Positions 29,303 to 37,533 of a stretch of DNA of 64,000 nt are shown piece by piece. Source of the DNA: Streptomyces roseirectus. Lineage in GTDB: Bacteria > Actinomycetota > Actinomycetes > Streptomycetales > Streptomycetaceae. Position numbers and translations under genes: made by a program. Location: assembly GCF_014489635.1 (NCBI RefSeq), contig NZ_CP060828.1, forward strand, positions 3,138,001 through 3,202,000, written 5' to 3'. Position 1 is the first letter of the stretch; every line of letters begins with the position of its first letter. Below the pieces are notes generated by a model. That model was not told the DNA's origin. It did no database searches and saw nothing but the letters and a program-made list of their open reading frames with translations.

Positions 29303-30982
29303 TCACTCGTTCGGGTGCGCGCCGGCGTGCCGCTGGTTCCACAGGGTGCGTGCGGCGCGCACGTACGCCTGGGCGCGGGCCCGCTGGCCGCGGGGGGCGG
29401 GGTGGTCACGCATGCGCTCCCAGGCGCCGGCCATCGCGTCGGCGAACAGCCGTCCCGCGACGGTGAGATCGGGTGAGCCGACGAGGGCGGGGAGGGTGGC
29501 GCCGACCATCGCGTGGCAGCGGGCGTGCTCGGTCCAGGCGCGTTCGGCGTGCGCGGGGTCGGCGAGGGCGAGGCGCTGGTGGTAGTCGGCGAGCGCGAGG
29601 TGGGAGTAGGCGCCCTGGAGGAGGCCGTCGAAGGGGCGGGGGTCCTGGCGCCAGGGCGCGAAGTACCGTTCCTCGGGGCCTGCTTGATGGAGTGTCAGGA
29701 GGGTGGAGAGTGCGGCGAGTTTGGCGTGGTGCAGTTCGTGGACGAGGGTCGAGGCGAACGCGACCGGGTCCGTGGGCCTGCTGGACAGGAGCGCGCCGAA
29801 CGCCTCGCGGCGGGTCGCGCTGCACCCTCCCTGCCCCGCCGGGACGCCGGGCGGCAGGGCGAGCGGCACGAGGCAGCGCAGCAGGGCCGGCGTCTCGCGC
29901 ACCCTGCCCTCGCCGCCCGCCCGCAGCGCCGCCGCCGTCCCCGACCACACCTGCGCCCACTGCTTGCGCCCGGCGTCGTCCAGCACCACCGGCTCCCCCA
30001 ACCCCCCGCCCCTGCGCGGCGACCGCGCCGTCCGGTACGGGTCCAGGTCCTCCAACGGGACGATCGGCGCGCCCGCCACGAGACCGGGCAACGCGTGCGC
30101 GGGTAGCCACGCCGGCGACGCGGACCAGGCCCCGACGCCGGGTTCCGGATGGACGACGACGTCCAGCTCGCCATCCGCCGCGAGCACCAACGCGCCCCGG
30201 CGGTACCTGACTTCAACACCCCCCTCGGACCTCAAAGCCCCCAGCGAGGGCAGCACGAGCAGCCCGTCGGACGCCGCGAGCCTGAGGGAGAAATCAACGC
30301 CGGCCCGCGCGGCCCCGGCGGCGGCCAGCGCCCCGAGATACCCGAGATCACGCCGACTTCCGTTTCCCTGCGGCGAGTTGAGAGCCCGGAGGGTGTGCCA
30401 GGCCCAGGATCCGGTGAGGGGGTGGAGGAGGAGGGCACGGGTGGGGGTGAGGGGGGTTGGGGGGTGCGGGGTGTGAAGAGGGCTGGGTTCTTGGGGGACT
30501 TGGCGAGGCAGATCGCGTATGTCCCCGGCGTCTGAGGTGACTTGGCCGCGTAGATCGTGCGCGTCCCCGCCGCCCGGGGGGACTTGGCGGGCCGGCTCGC
30601 CGACGTCGTCGCGGCGGCCGTGAGTTCGGTGGGCCTGCCCCGGCCATGCGGCCCCCGGCTCCGCCAATCCGGCACCCCGGCCGCCACGCGCCGCGTCCCA
30701 CTCTCCGGGTCCGCCTGGCGACCGCACGGCCCCGCCCGTCCCTCCGCCGGCCCCGCCCGTCCTGCCCCCGGCCACCCCGCCTCCGGCCCCGGCGCCCGCC
30801 CTGTCCGCATCCGTCAGCAGCCCCCACGCCTCCCGTACCGCTGGGTCGTCCCCCGCCGCCTCCAAGACCGCGCGGACGACCGCGAGTTGGCGGGTGTGCT
30901 GGTCGTGGGTGAGGGTGCGGAGGGTGGCGGGGTCGGACTCGGTACGGCCGAGGGACGTGATCGCGGGGGCGGGGAGGGTCAT
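29303..30982 (-). CDS. HExxH-motif peptide hydroxylase-like protein (separate FxsB-extension homologue)
   Basis: The 559-residue protein has the motif HELHHAKLAA at residues 415-424 inside a helical C-terminal half, as in the HEXXH domain of RiPP systems, now regarded as 2-oxoglutarate-type peptide beta-hydroxylases. In the usual FxsB this domain is fused behind the radical SAM domain and often degenerate; here it is a free gene with intact HExxH. ATG 30982 overlaps the fxsB stop as ATGA. Residues about 65-170 are a Gly/Ala/Pro-rich insert containing a 14-residue repeat. Its substrate is presumably the FxsA peptide, by context. The start of fxsT follows 154 bp later. Confidence 0.85.
   Translation of the reverse strand: MTLPAPAITSLGRTESDPATLRTLTHDQHTRQLAVVRAVLEAAGDDPAVREAWGLLTDADRAGAGAGGGVAGGRTGGAGGGTGGAVRSPGGPGEWDAARGGRGAGLAEPGAAWPGQAHRTHGRRDDVGEPARQVPPGGGDAHDLRGQVTSDAGDIRDLPRQVPQEPSPLHTPHPPTPLTPTRALLLHPLTGSWAWHTLRALNSPQGNGSRRDLGYLGALAAAGAARAGVDFSLRLAASDGLLVLPSLGALRSEGGVEVRYRRGALVLAADGELDVVVHPEPGVGAWSASPAWLPAHALPGLVAGAPIVPLEDLDPYRTARSPRRGGGLGEPVVLDDAGRKQWAQVWSGTAAALRAGGEGRVRETPALLRCLVPLALPPGVPAGQGGCSATRREAFGALLSSRPTDPVAFASTLVHELHHAKLAALSTLLTLHQAGPEERYFAPWRQDPRPFDGLLQGAYSHLALADYHQRLALADPAHAERAWTEHARCHAMVGATLPALVGSPDLTVAGRLFADAMAGAWERMRDHPAPRGQRARAQAYVRAARTLWNQRHAGAHPNE
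30497..30622. repeat. Coding repeat, 42-bp unit, three copies, inside the HExxH gene
   Basis: Three 42-bp units begin with GACTTGGC at 30497, 30539 and 30581. On the coding (minus) strand they encode about 14 residues each, of the form (A/R/P)(R/G)QV...GD(A/I)(H/R)DL. The last unit is partial. They lie in the low-complexity insert between the N-terminal region and the HExxH domain. Confidence 0.75.
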
Positions 30983-32124
30983 GGTGTCCTCCCGGCGGTG
31001 GTGGTGAGGCGGTGGGCGGCGTGGCGGATGAGGTGCTGGAGGTCGGCGCAGTAGACGGAGGGGTTGCGGAAGCCGTGGCCGGCGCGGTAGCGGTGCGCGT
31101 AGTGGCCGCCGCCGCAGACGCGCAGGAGGGGGCAGGCCCGGCAGGTGGCCGACAGGGCCGCGGCCCCGGCCTGCCGGTCGGCGACCGCGGGGTGGCGCAG
31201 GGCGTCGTCGAAGGGGTGCCGGAAGACGTCGAGCCCGGTGCGCGCGGCCCCGTCGTACGCGGACTTGAGCGCGTCGACCTGCTCGATGCTGCCGTCGGTC
31301 TCGACGACGACGGCGTCGAAGGGGGCGAGGCCCAGCGACTCGGTGCGGGCACCGTGCCCGAGCAGCAGCGCGAGGCACGCCTCGAAGAGCCGGACGCGGG
31401 TCTCGCGCCGCCCGGCGTCCCACCAGCGGTCGAAGACGGCCGCGAGCCAGCCCCCGTACCGGCCGAGGTGGTCCGGCGGTGAGGTCCAGTTGCCGTGCGG
31501 GAGGAGCAGGTCGAGGGCGGGCGGCCCGAGGGCGACGAGGGATTCGTACGTGCGGACCGGGTCGAGCGTCGGATCGACGACCGTCAGGATCCCCCCGTAC
31601 GTCTGCGGGAAGCGCCCGGCGAGGAGCCGGGTGCCGCGGACGGCGGCGGGCCAGGAGGGCCGTCCGGCGTGGTCGACACGGCGCGCGTTGTGCGCGGCGG
31701 TGCCGCCGTCGAGGCTGACGCCGACGCGGATCCCGGCGTCGGCGAGGACGGTGAGCCGGGGCGCGGTGAGGAGGGTCGCGTTGGTCTGGACGACGGCGCG
31801 CACCGCGCAGCCGTCCGGCACGCGCGCGCGGACGAGGCCGGTGAACCGCGCGAGGGTGTCCACGCCGGCGAGGAGGGGTTCGCCGCCGTGCAGCACCAGG
31901 GAGAGTTCGGGGAGTCGATGGCTGCGGGCGTGTTCGGCGATGCGGGACGCGGTGCGGTCCAGGACGGCGTCGGAGGCGCGCGCGGGCCGCTCGCGCCAGG
32001 TCGCGTCGGGGCCCGCGTACAGGTAGCAGTACGTGCAGGCGAGGTTGCAGCGGCCGTGCAGTTTGACGATGAACTGCCGGAAGGGGGCCGCGAGTCGCGG
32101 CGGGGCAGCCGTGCGTCCGGTCAC
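30979..32124 (-). CDS. fxsB: Radical SAM/SPASM peptide maturase FxsB
   Basis: The 381-residue enzyme has the radical SAM cluster motif C26-x3-C30-x2-C33 (GRCNLACTYCYLYAG), a GGEP motif (LVLHGGEPLLAG), and a C-terminal SPASM region with Cys at about 328, 331, 337 and 359 (CRACPLLRVCGGGHYAHRY). FxsB enzymes use S-adenosylmethionine to build cyclophane cross-links on the FxsA peptide. It is shorter than the usual FxsB because the HExxH extension is a separate gene overlapping by four bases. GTG 32124 is chosen for the GGGGGG-TGGCGA before it. fxsA lies 150 bp upstream behind a stem-loop. Confidence 0.93.
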   Translation of the reverse strand: MTGRTAAPPRLAAPFRQFIVKLHGRCNLACTYCYLYAGPDATWRERPARASDAVLDRTASRIAEHARSHRLPELSLVLHGGEPLLAGVDTLARFTGLVRARVPDGCAVRAVVQTNATLLTAPRLTVLADAGIRVGVSLDGGTAAHNARRVDHAGRPSWPAAVRGTRLLAGRFPQTYGGILTVVDPTLDPVRTYESLVALGPPALDLLLPHGNWTSPPDHLGRYGGWLAAVFDRWWDAGRRETRVRLFEACLALLLGHGARTESLGLAPFDAVVVETDGSIEQVDALKSAYDGAARTGLDVFRHPFDDALRHPAVADRQAGAAALSATCRACPLLRVCGGGHYAHRYRAGHGFRNPSVYCADLQHLIRHAAHRLTTTAGRTP

Positions 32125-32177
32125 TCGCCACCCCCCATGCGTGCGCGGCAGCACACCACTTCGTGTTCCCGCGATCC

Positions 32178-32211
32178 GGCCACGCACACCGCGGGCCGTG
32201 CGGATGTGGCC
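32178..32211 (-). promoter_or_regulatory. Stem-loop between fxsA and fxsB
   Basis: GGCCAC and GTGGCC form an outer stem, with GCAC/GTGT-type inner pairing around a GC-rich loop, in the 150-bp gap between the precursor gene and its maturase. Such a hairpin could attenuate read-through or protect the fxsA end of the transcript, giving more precursor than enzyme. The role is inferred. Confidence 0.5.
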
Positions 32212-32274
32212 GATTCGCGCGGGCGGATCGACCGAAAGGTTCACGTCACGGCGCGCCGGTGCGGCCGGACGCGG

Positions 32275-32442
32275 TCACAGCGCGCTGTTGAACACCCACA
32301 GCAGTTCGCTGGGCCGCTTCGCGCGGTCCGTGAGGTCGTCCACCAGTTCGCGCAGCACCGGGTGGTCGACGTTCCTCAGCTCCTCCAGGTCGAGGGTGAG
32401 CAGATCGGGCAGTTCCTCGCGTGTCTCGTGTGTGACGTCCAT
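32275..32442 (-). CDS. fxsA: FxsA, FxSxx-COOH precursor peptide (55 residues)
   Basis: This short gene encodes an acidic leader (MDVTHETREELPDLLTLDLE) rich in Leu, Asp and Glu and ends in FNSAL, an exact F-x-S-x-x-COOH terminus. The leader helix ELRNVDHPVLRELVDDLTDR is typical of FxsA leaders. The product should be cross-linked by FxsB near the C-terminal Trp/Phe/Ser region (LLWVFNSAL) and possibly hydroxylated by the HExxH protein. ATG 32442 follows GAGGGA at normal distance; longer in-frame starts lie inside the preceding gene and give Arg-rich, noncoding-looking sequence. It lies 13 bp after the SAV_2336-type gene. Confidence 0.93.
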   Translation of the reverse strand: MDVTHETREELPDLLTLDLEELRNVDHPVLRELVDDLTDRAKRPSELLWVFNSAL

Positions 32443-32455
32443 GTCCGTCCCTCGG

Positions 32456-35400
32456 TCACTCCAGCGCGGCCAGCCGTTCGGCCGTCTCCTGCGGTGTCGG
32501 CCTGTCCGGGACGACGCTGTCCTCGGGCAGTCGCGCCCACTCGCCCCGCGCCGCGCGGTACGCCTCGCGGGCGGCCCGGGGCCGGGTGGCCGCTTCATAG
32601 GACATACCCCGCCAGTGGTGCGCCTGCGCATGGGTCCTGACGGCTTCCTGGCGGCGGCGCCCGGTGGCGGCGGCGTCCTCCGCCTCGCGGGCCGCCCGCG
32701 CCGCGTCGCGGAAGGCGTCCACGGCGAGGTCGAGGCGGGCGGGGCGGCGCAGGCTGCGGTACGCCTCGTACTGGACCTGTCCGAGGTCGAGCAGGCAGTG
32801 CGCGGCGAGCAGCGGGTCGTCGGCCTCGTCGGCGGCGAGCCCGAGCAGGTGCTCGGCCTCGCGCAGGTCGACGCGGTCGCCGCGCGCGTGGTAGCGCAGC
32901 ATCAGGGCGCGGCCCAGCAGCAGAAGCCGGCCGGCGAGGCGGTGGCTGCCCGCCGAGGTCTCCATGCGGCAGTCGCGCAGCACGCGGATGGCGCGCGAGA
33001 GCGCGTACCGCTCGCCGGTGGCGGCCAGCCGCAGCAGGGTCTCGCCCCATTCGGCGAGGACATCGGCGTACGCGGGCGCGTCGCGGGGCACGCGCCGCGC
33101 GGCCCGCTCGAAGTGCCCGGCGGCCCGCTCCAGGTCCCCGGGCTGCCCGGACTCCCCGTACCGCGCGACCGCGACCCGCCCCGCGCGCACGGAGAGCGCG
33201 GCGCGCTGCGCCTGTTCGCGGGCGACGCCCAGCGCGTCGTCGATGCGGGTCTGGACGTCGTCCAGGGGGCCGTGCGCGCCGAGCAGCGCGTCGATCAGGT
33301 CGAGCAGGACGCGCACCCGCGCGCGGACCTCGTCCGGGGTGTCCGGGTCGGGGGCGGTCTCCAGGGCGGCGGTCAGGGAGTGGGCGGCCTGGTCGGCGTA
33401 GCGGCGGGCCTGGTCGGGGTCGGGCGTGGCGCCGGACAGCAGGAGGAGGATCCGGCCGTGCACGAGGGGCAGTTCGGGCGGGCGGGTGCGCCGGTCGGGC
33501 CAGACGTCGGCGAACGCCTCCAGCATGCCGACGGAGACCTGGAGGAGGGCGCTGTCGCCGCCGAGGCGCCACTGCTCCTCCAGGGCGCGGACGCGCTCCA
33601 GGGTGAGGGCGAGGGCTTCGTTCTCGTCGAGGCCGGGGGCGGCGCAGGCGACGGCGTACTCGCGGTCGGCGCGGCTGAGCAGGCCGAGGGCGCCGGTGAG
33701 GTCGCCGCGCCGCCTGCGGTCGCCGGCGGCGGCGTGCAGGACCCGGGCGAGGACGGCGCGTTCGTGCAGGGCGCGCGGGTGGGCGACGGCGCGTTCGGCG
33801 GCCGCCTCGGCCTCGCGCAGCAGGTCGTCGCCGCCCTGCACCTCCCACAGGCGCAGCGTGCAGTGCGCGTACTCGGCCCACAGCTCGGGGTCGTTCGCGG
33901 CCTGTTCGTCGCGTTCGGCGGCGCCGCGCAGCAACTGCACGGCGTCGATGGCGTCCTGGATCATGCCCTCGCGGCCGAAGCGTCCGATGAGCTGGCGGGC
34001 GCGCACCACCACCGGGTGCGTGTGGCGCTCCACGACGGCGGCCGTGGCGCCCAGTTGCTCGTAGTGGGGCGGCAGCGGCATGAACCTTCGCAGGACGCGC
34101 GCGGCGACCTCGGCGAACGGCTGGGGCACGGGCGGGGCGGCGCCGTCGTCGCCGCCGCGCGCGTACGGACGTCCGGCGCCGCCGTCGCCGAGCTGGGCGA
34201 GCGCGAGGGCCGGGAAGTTGGGGCCGCCCTTGCCGAAGCGCTGCTCGATGTACTCGGAGGTGTGCTTGAGGACGAGCATCGCCTCGTCGCGGCCGAGCCG
34301 GGACAGCAGGGCGTCTCGGACGTCCGGCTCCATCTCGTACCACTGGGCGCCGTCGCCGTCGTGGTCCTCGCCGGCCTTGCCGACCAGGCCGCCGACCAGC
34401 ACTTCCGCGAGGTCGGCGGGGCCGGAGCCGGGGAGCATCGTGCGCTGCACGAGCTGCATCACCGGCAGGCACAGGGGGGCGGCGGCGAGGTAGACGGCCA
34501 GGCGTCCGGCCGTCTGCGACGCGCTCGCGCTGAAGCGGCTGACCCGCTCCAGCGCCGTGCGCGTCCGGCCGGCGCGCGCGGGCGGGGCGGGCGGCTGGTC
34601 GGCGCGCACCCAGCCGACGGCGCCGGGGACGGGGCCGGCTCCCGCGCCGGACAGCAGCCGCGCCCACGCGCCGAGCGCGACCGGTTCCGGCGGCAGCACC
34701 GGCACCGGCAGCGCGCCGGTCTTGCGGACCTCGCCGGAGGTGCGGATGCGCAGGGCGCCGCCGAAGGTCTCCGCGCGGCTCAGCTCGCCGAAGGTGACCG
34801 GGAGCCGGGTGCGGGCCCACATGCGCTGCGGCAGCGGCTGGAGCACCGCGACCGGGCCCTGTTTCGACAGGTGGTGCAGGAGCCGGTGGGCCTGTCCGCT
34901 GTGCCACAGGGGGCCCGCGCAGTCGCTCACCAGGACCACGATCCGCCGTCCCGTCGGGTCGCTCAGCCGGTCCGCCGAGTGCAGCGGCGCCGCGCGCTCC
35001 TCGGGGCTGCGGCTGACCACCGGTTCCCCGTCGGGGCCCTGGTGCAGGAAGCTCACCTGGATGTCGGCGAACGCCCCCAACTGGCCGAAGACCTGCTCCA
35101 GTTCGTCGAACATCCGGTGCCACACGCGCATCGACGACGAAGCGTCCAGCACGAGCTGCAGGCGCGCGTCCCGCCGGGTCACCGCCCGGTACACCGGCAG
35201 GATCAACCCGCCCGCCTGCGCGCTGAGTTCGGCCGTCCCCGGCTCGTCCAGCCGGGTCCGCAGCGGCGGCGCCGGGCTGCGGTACCCCTGCAACCTCCGC
35301 AAGGCCCGCTGAAGTTCCAACGGCGCGGGCAGCACCGGCGCGGCAGGCACCCCGATCGGCAACGCCCCGCCCCGACCACTCCCGGCCTGCGGCAGAGGGT

Positions 35401-36421
35401 ACAAACTCACCTGCCCATCCAGCACAGGCCGCTTGGGCGGCGGCTGAGGCGCCTCGGCGGGCCCGGCCACCTCCTCCCGCGGCGCCTCCGGCCGCACCTC
35501 CCCCACCGGCCCCGGAACCTCGCCCCCGGTCTCCTCCACAACCTCCGGCCCGGCCCTACGCGTCCACTGCGCCAGCCACAGGGCGTCGCTCAACTGCCGG
35601 TGATCGGGGTCGAGTCCGGCGACACGCAGACGGGAGATCAGCTCGGCGAGGGGGTCGGGGGCGGGGGCTTCGGGGGTGAGGGCAGGCGGGGGCGGTGCTT
35701 CGACCGGAACCGGCTGAGGGCCGGACGCGGTCCGGAAGGGCGAGGTCGAGTCCTCGCGGCCGTCGCCGGGGGCGGGTCCGGAGCCGGGCGCGGCGGAGCC
35801 GCCGCCGGAGGCAGACCCCGGCGCGGCAGGGCCGGCCGGGGGCGATGCTTCAGCCCGGACCGGCCGGGGGCCGGGGGCGGGCCGGGGGGTGCCAGGGAAC
35901 GGCGGGGGCGAGGCGTCGCCGGGGGCGGGCGGGGGCGAGTCCTCGCGGCCGTCGCCGGGGGCGGGCCCGGAGCCGGGCGCGGTAGAGCCGCCGCCGGAGG
36001 CGGACCCCGGCGCGGCAGGGCCGGGCGGGGGCGATGCTTCAGCCCGGACCGGCCGAGGGCCGGAGGCGGGCCGGGGGGTGCCAGGGAACGGCGGGAGCGA
36101 GGCGTCGCCGGGGGCGGGCGGGGGCGAGTCCTCGCGGCCGTCGCCGGGGGCGGGCCCGGAGCCGGGCGCGGCGGAGCCGCCGCCGGAGGCGGACCCCGGC
36201 GCGGCAGGGCCGGGCGGGGGCGATGCTTCAGCCCGGACCGGCCGGGGGCCAGAGGCGGGCCGGGGGGTGCCAGGGAAGGGAGGGAGCGAGGCGTCGCCGG
36301 GGGCGGGCGGGGTCAGGTGCTCGCGGCTGTCGCCGGGGCCCGGTGTGGCGGAGTTGGGCGGGTGAGGGGTGTCCGGGGTGGGGGCTTCGTCGGGGCCGGG
36401 GCGGGGGCGCGCGTCTGGCAT
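32456..36421 (-). CDS. SAV_2336-type vWA/TPR protein of a vWA-MoxR-VMAP system
   Basis: This very large protein (1321 aa) has four parts. Residues 1-230 are a Pro/Gly/Ala-rich region built of 63-residue repeats. Around 235-275 is the SAV_2336 N-terminal motif (LISRLRVAGLDPDHRQLSDA, then LWLAQW). Around 400-600 is a von Willebrand A-like domain with the DASSSM metal site and IVVLVSDCAGPLW. The rest is helical, with TPR-like repeats (FERAARRVPRDAPAYADVLA, LLDLGQVQYEAYRSLRRPAR). vWA proteins of this type partner with the MoxR ATPase encoded just upstream (stop 7 bp away). ATG 36421 has GAGGTGA before it. Confidence 0.88.
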   Translation of the reverse strand: MPDARPRPGPDEAPTPDTPHPPNSATPGPGDSREHLTPPAPGDASLPPFPGTPRPASGPRPVRAEASPPPGPAAPGSASGGGSAAPGSGPAPGDGREDSPPPAPGDASLPPFPGTPRPASGPRPVRAEASPPPGPAAPGSASGGGSTAPGSGPAPGDGREDSPPPAPGDASPPPFPGTPRPAPGPRPVRAEASPPAGPAAPGSASGGGSAAPGSGPAPGDGREDSTSPFRTASGPQPVPVEAPPPPALTPEAPAPDPLAELISRLRVAGLDPDHRQLSDALWLAQWTRRAGPEVVEETGGEVPGPVGEVRPEAPREEVAGPAEAPQPPPKRPVLDGQVSLYPLPQAGSGRGGALPIGVPAAPVLPAPLELQRALRRLQGYRSPAPPLRTRLDEPGTAELSAQAGGLILPVYRAVTRRDARLQLVLDASSSMRVWHRMFDELEQVFGQLGAFADIQVSFLHQGPDGEPVVSRSPEERAAPLHSADRLSDPTGRRIVVLVSDCAGPLWHSGQAHRLLHHLSKQGPVAVLQPLPQRMWARTRLPVTFGELSRAETFGGALRIRTSGEVRKTGALPVPVLPPEPVALGAWARLLSGAGAGPVPGAVGWVRADQPPAPPARAGRTRTALERVSRFSASASQTAGRLAVYLAAAPLCLPVMQLVQRTMLPGSGPADLAEVLVGGLVGKAGEDHDGDGAQWYEMEPDVRDALLSRLGRDEAMLVLKHTSEYIEQRFGKGGPNFPALALAQLGDGGAGRPYARGGDDGAAPPVPQPFAEVAARVLRRFMPLPPHYEQLGATAAVVERHTHPVVVRARQLIGRFGREGMIQDAIDAVQLLRGAAERDEQAANDPELWAEYAHCTLRLWEVQGGDDLLREAEAAAERAVAHPRALHERAVLARVLHAAAGDRRRRGDLTGALGLLSRADREYAVACAAPGLDENEALALTLERVRALEEQWRLGGDSALLQVSVGMLEAFADVWPDRRTRPPELPLVHGRILLLLSGATPDPDQARRYADQAAHSLTAALETAPDPDTPDEVRARVRVLLDLIDALLGAHGPLDDVQTRIDDALGVAREQAQRAALSVRAGRVAVARYGESGQPGDLERAAGHFERAARRVPRDAPAYADVLAEWGETLLRLAATGERYALSRAIRVLRDCRMETSAGSHRLAGRLLLLGRALMLRYHARGDRVDLREAEHLLGLAADEADDPLLAAHCLLDLGQVQYEAYRSLRRPARLDLAVDAFRDAARAAREAEDAAATGRRRQEAVRTHAQAHHWRGMSYEAATRPRAAREAYRAARGEWARLPEDSVVPDRPTPQETAERLAALE
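35748..36314. repeat. Coding tandem repeat, 189-bp unit, three copies plus a diverged fourth
   Basis: Units start with GAGTCCTCGCGGCCGTCGCC at 35748, 35937 and 36126, exactly 189 bp apart, with a diverged start of a fourth near 36315. The copies are nearly identical at DNA level, indicating recent expansion or homogenisation. They encode a 63-residue Pro/Gly/Ser/Ala-rich, probably disordered unit (PGTPRP, PRPVRAEASPP, GPAAPGSASGGGS) at the N-terminus of the vWA protein. Confidence 0.95.
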
Positions 36422-36428
36422 CGGCGGG

Positions 36429-37445
36429 TCACCTCGGGCGGTCGAGGCGTTGGATGAGCAGGTCGGCGAGGCGGTCGCGGCTGGGTGGGGCGGCGGCGTC
36501 GGTGAGGTAGATCGCGTTGAGCAGTTGGTCGGCGGCCAGGAGTTCGCTGCGGGAGCGTTCCAGGAAGCGGGTGATCAGGTCGTCGCCCGCGCGCGCCGCC
36601 TCGTCGCCGAGGTGGGCGCGGACGAAGGTGGCGAGCCGGTTGTGGTCGGGTCGGCCCAGCTCCAGGTGGATGCAGCGGCGCATCAGCGGGGCCGGGAAGT
36701 CCCGCTCGCCGTTGCTGGTCAGCACCACGAACGGGAACGCCCGGCAGCGCACGCGCCCGTCCTTGACGCGGACCTTCACCCCGTCCGCCGTCAGCACCTC
36801 GGCCTCCCCGTCGGGCAGCCGGTCGGCGATCCGCTCCAGCTCGGGGATCGCGAACTCGCCTTCCTCCAGGACGTTCAGGAGGTCGTTGGGGAGGTCGATG
36901 TCGCTCTTGTCGAGCTCGTCGATGAGCAGCACGCGCGGGGTGTCGGACGGCAGCAGCGCCGTCCCGAGCGGCCCGAGCCGGATGTAGGACCCGATCCCCT
37001 CGACGGCCCCCGGCGACCCGGCCGCCGCCCCGAACCCGCCTTGCGCGGCGATCTGCACGTCCTGGAGGCGCGCGATGGCGTCGTAGTGGTACAGCCCGTC
37101 CTGGAGGGCGGAACGGCTGACGATGGACCAGCGCAGCACGCCGCCGAGGCCGAGTTCGTAGGCGACCGAGTGCGCGAGCGTGCTCTTGCCCGCGCCGGGG
37201 CTGCCGGTGACCAGCAGCGGGCGGCGCAGGTACAGCGCCGCGTTGATCATCTCCAGCTCCTCGGCGCCGGGCCGGTGCAGCTCCGCGAGGTGCCGGTGCG
37301 CGCCCAGCCTGCGGTCCTCGGAGCCCTCGCCCGGTGTGTCCCGGCCCGCGAAGTCGCGCCACGGGGGCGGCGCGGGCAGCCGCTCGACGCCGTCGTGCGG
37401 TTCGCCGGCGCCCCGGTAGATGAGCCACTCACTGGATTCGGTCAT
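36429..37445 (-). CDS. MoxR-family AAA ATPase
   Basis: The 338-residue ATPase has Walker A at residues 81-89 (VTGSPGAGKSTLA), Walker B (VLLIDELDKSDIDLPNDLLN), sensor 1 (VVLTSNGERDFPAPLMRRCI with the Asn) and an arginine-finger region, the MoxR/RavA pattern. MoxR proteins remodel partners together with vWA proteins; here the vWA gene starts 7 bp downstream. The presence of a VMAP-type protein upstream makes it the NTPase of a vWA-MoxR-VMAP ternary system. ATG 37445 is preceded by GAGGAC. It lies 88 bp after the trypsin-like gene. Confidence 0.93.
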   Translation of the reverse strand: MTESSEWLIYRGAGEPHDGVERLPAPPPWRDFAGRDTPGEGSEDRRLGAHRHLAELHRPGAEELEMINAALYLRRPLLVTGSPGAGKSTLAHSVAYELGLGGVLRWSIVSRSALQDGLYHYDAIARLQDVQIAAQGGFGAAAGSPGAVEGIGSYIRLGPLGTALLPSDTPRVLLIDELDKSDIDLPNDLLNVLEEGEFAIPELERIADRLPDGEAEVLTADGVKVRVKDGRVRCRAFPFVVLTSNGERDFPAPLMRRCIHLELGRPDHNRLATFVRAHLGDEAARAGDDLITRFLERSRSELLAADQLLNAIYLTDAAAPPSRDRLADLLIQRLDRPR

Positions 37446-37533
37446 GATCCGGTCCTCGTCACTCGTCCACTCACCGCGCGCGCACGAACGTGCTCACGGT
37501 ATCGATGCCTGGGGGGCGCTGGTAGGGGGCGCG

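Noticed and set aside
35748..36314. Regular repeats considered as a CRISPR array
   Set aside because: Units are 189 bp, contiguous and coding, with no spacers; no cas genes are present.
32033..36457. A 1474-codon frame antisense to the vWA gene and fxsA/fxsB
   Set aside because: It crosses several real minus-strand genes, and its Gly/Arg repeats are the complement of the 189-bp coding repeats.
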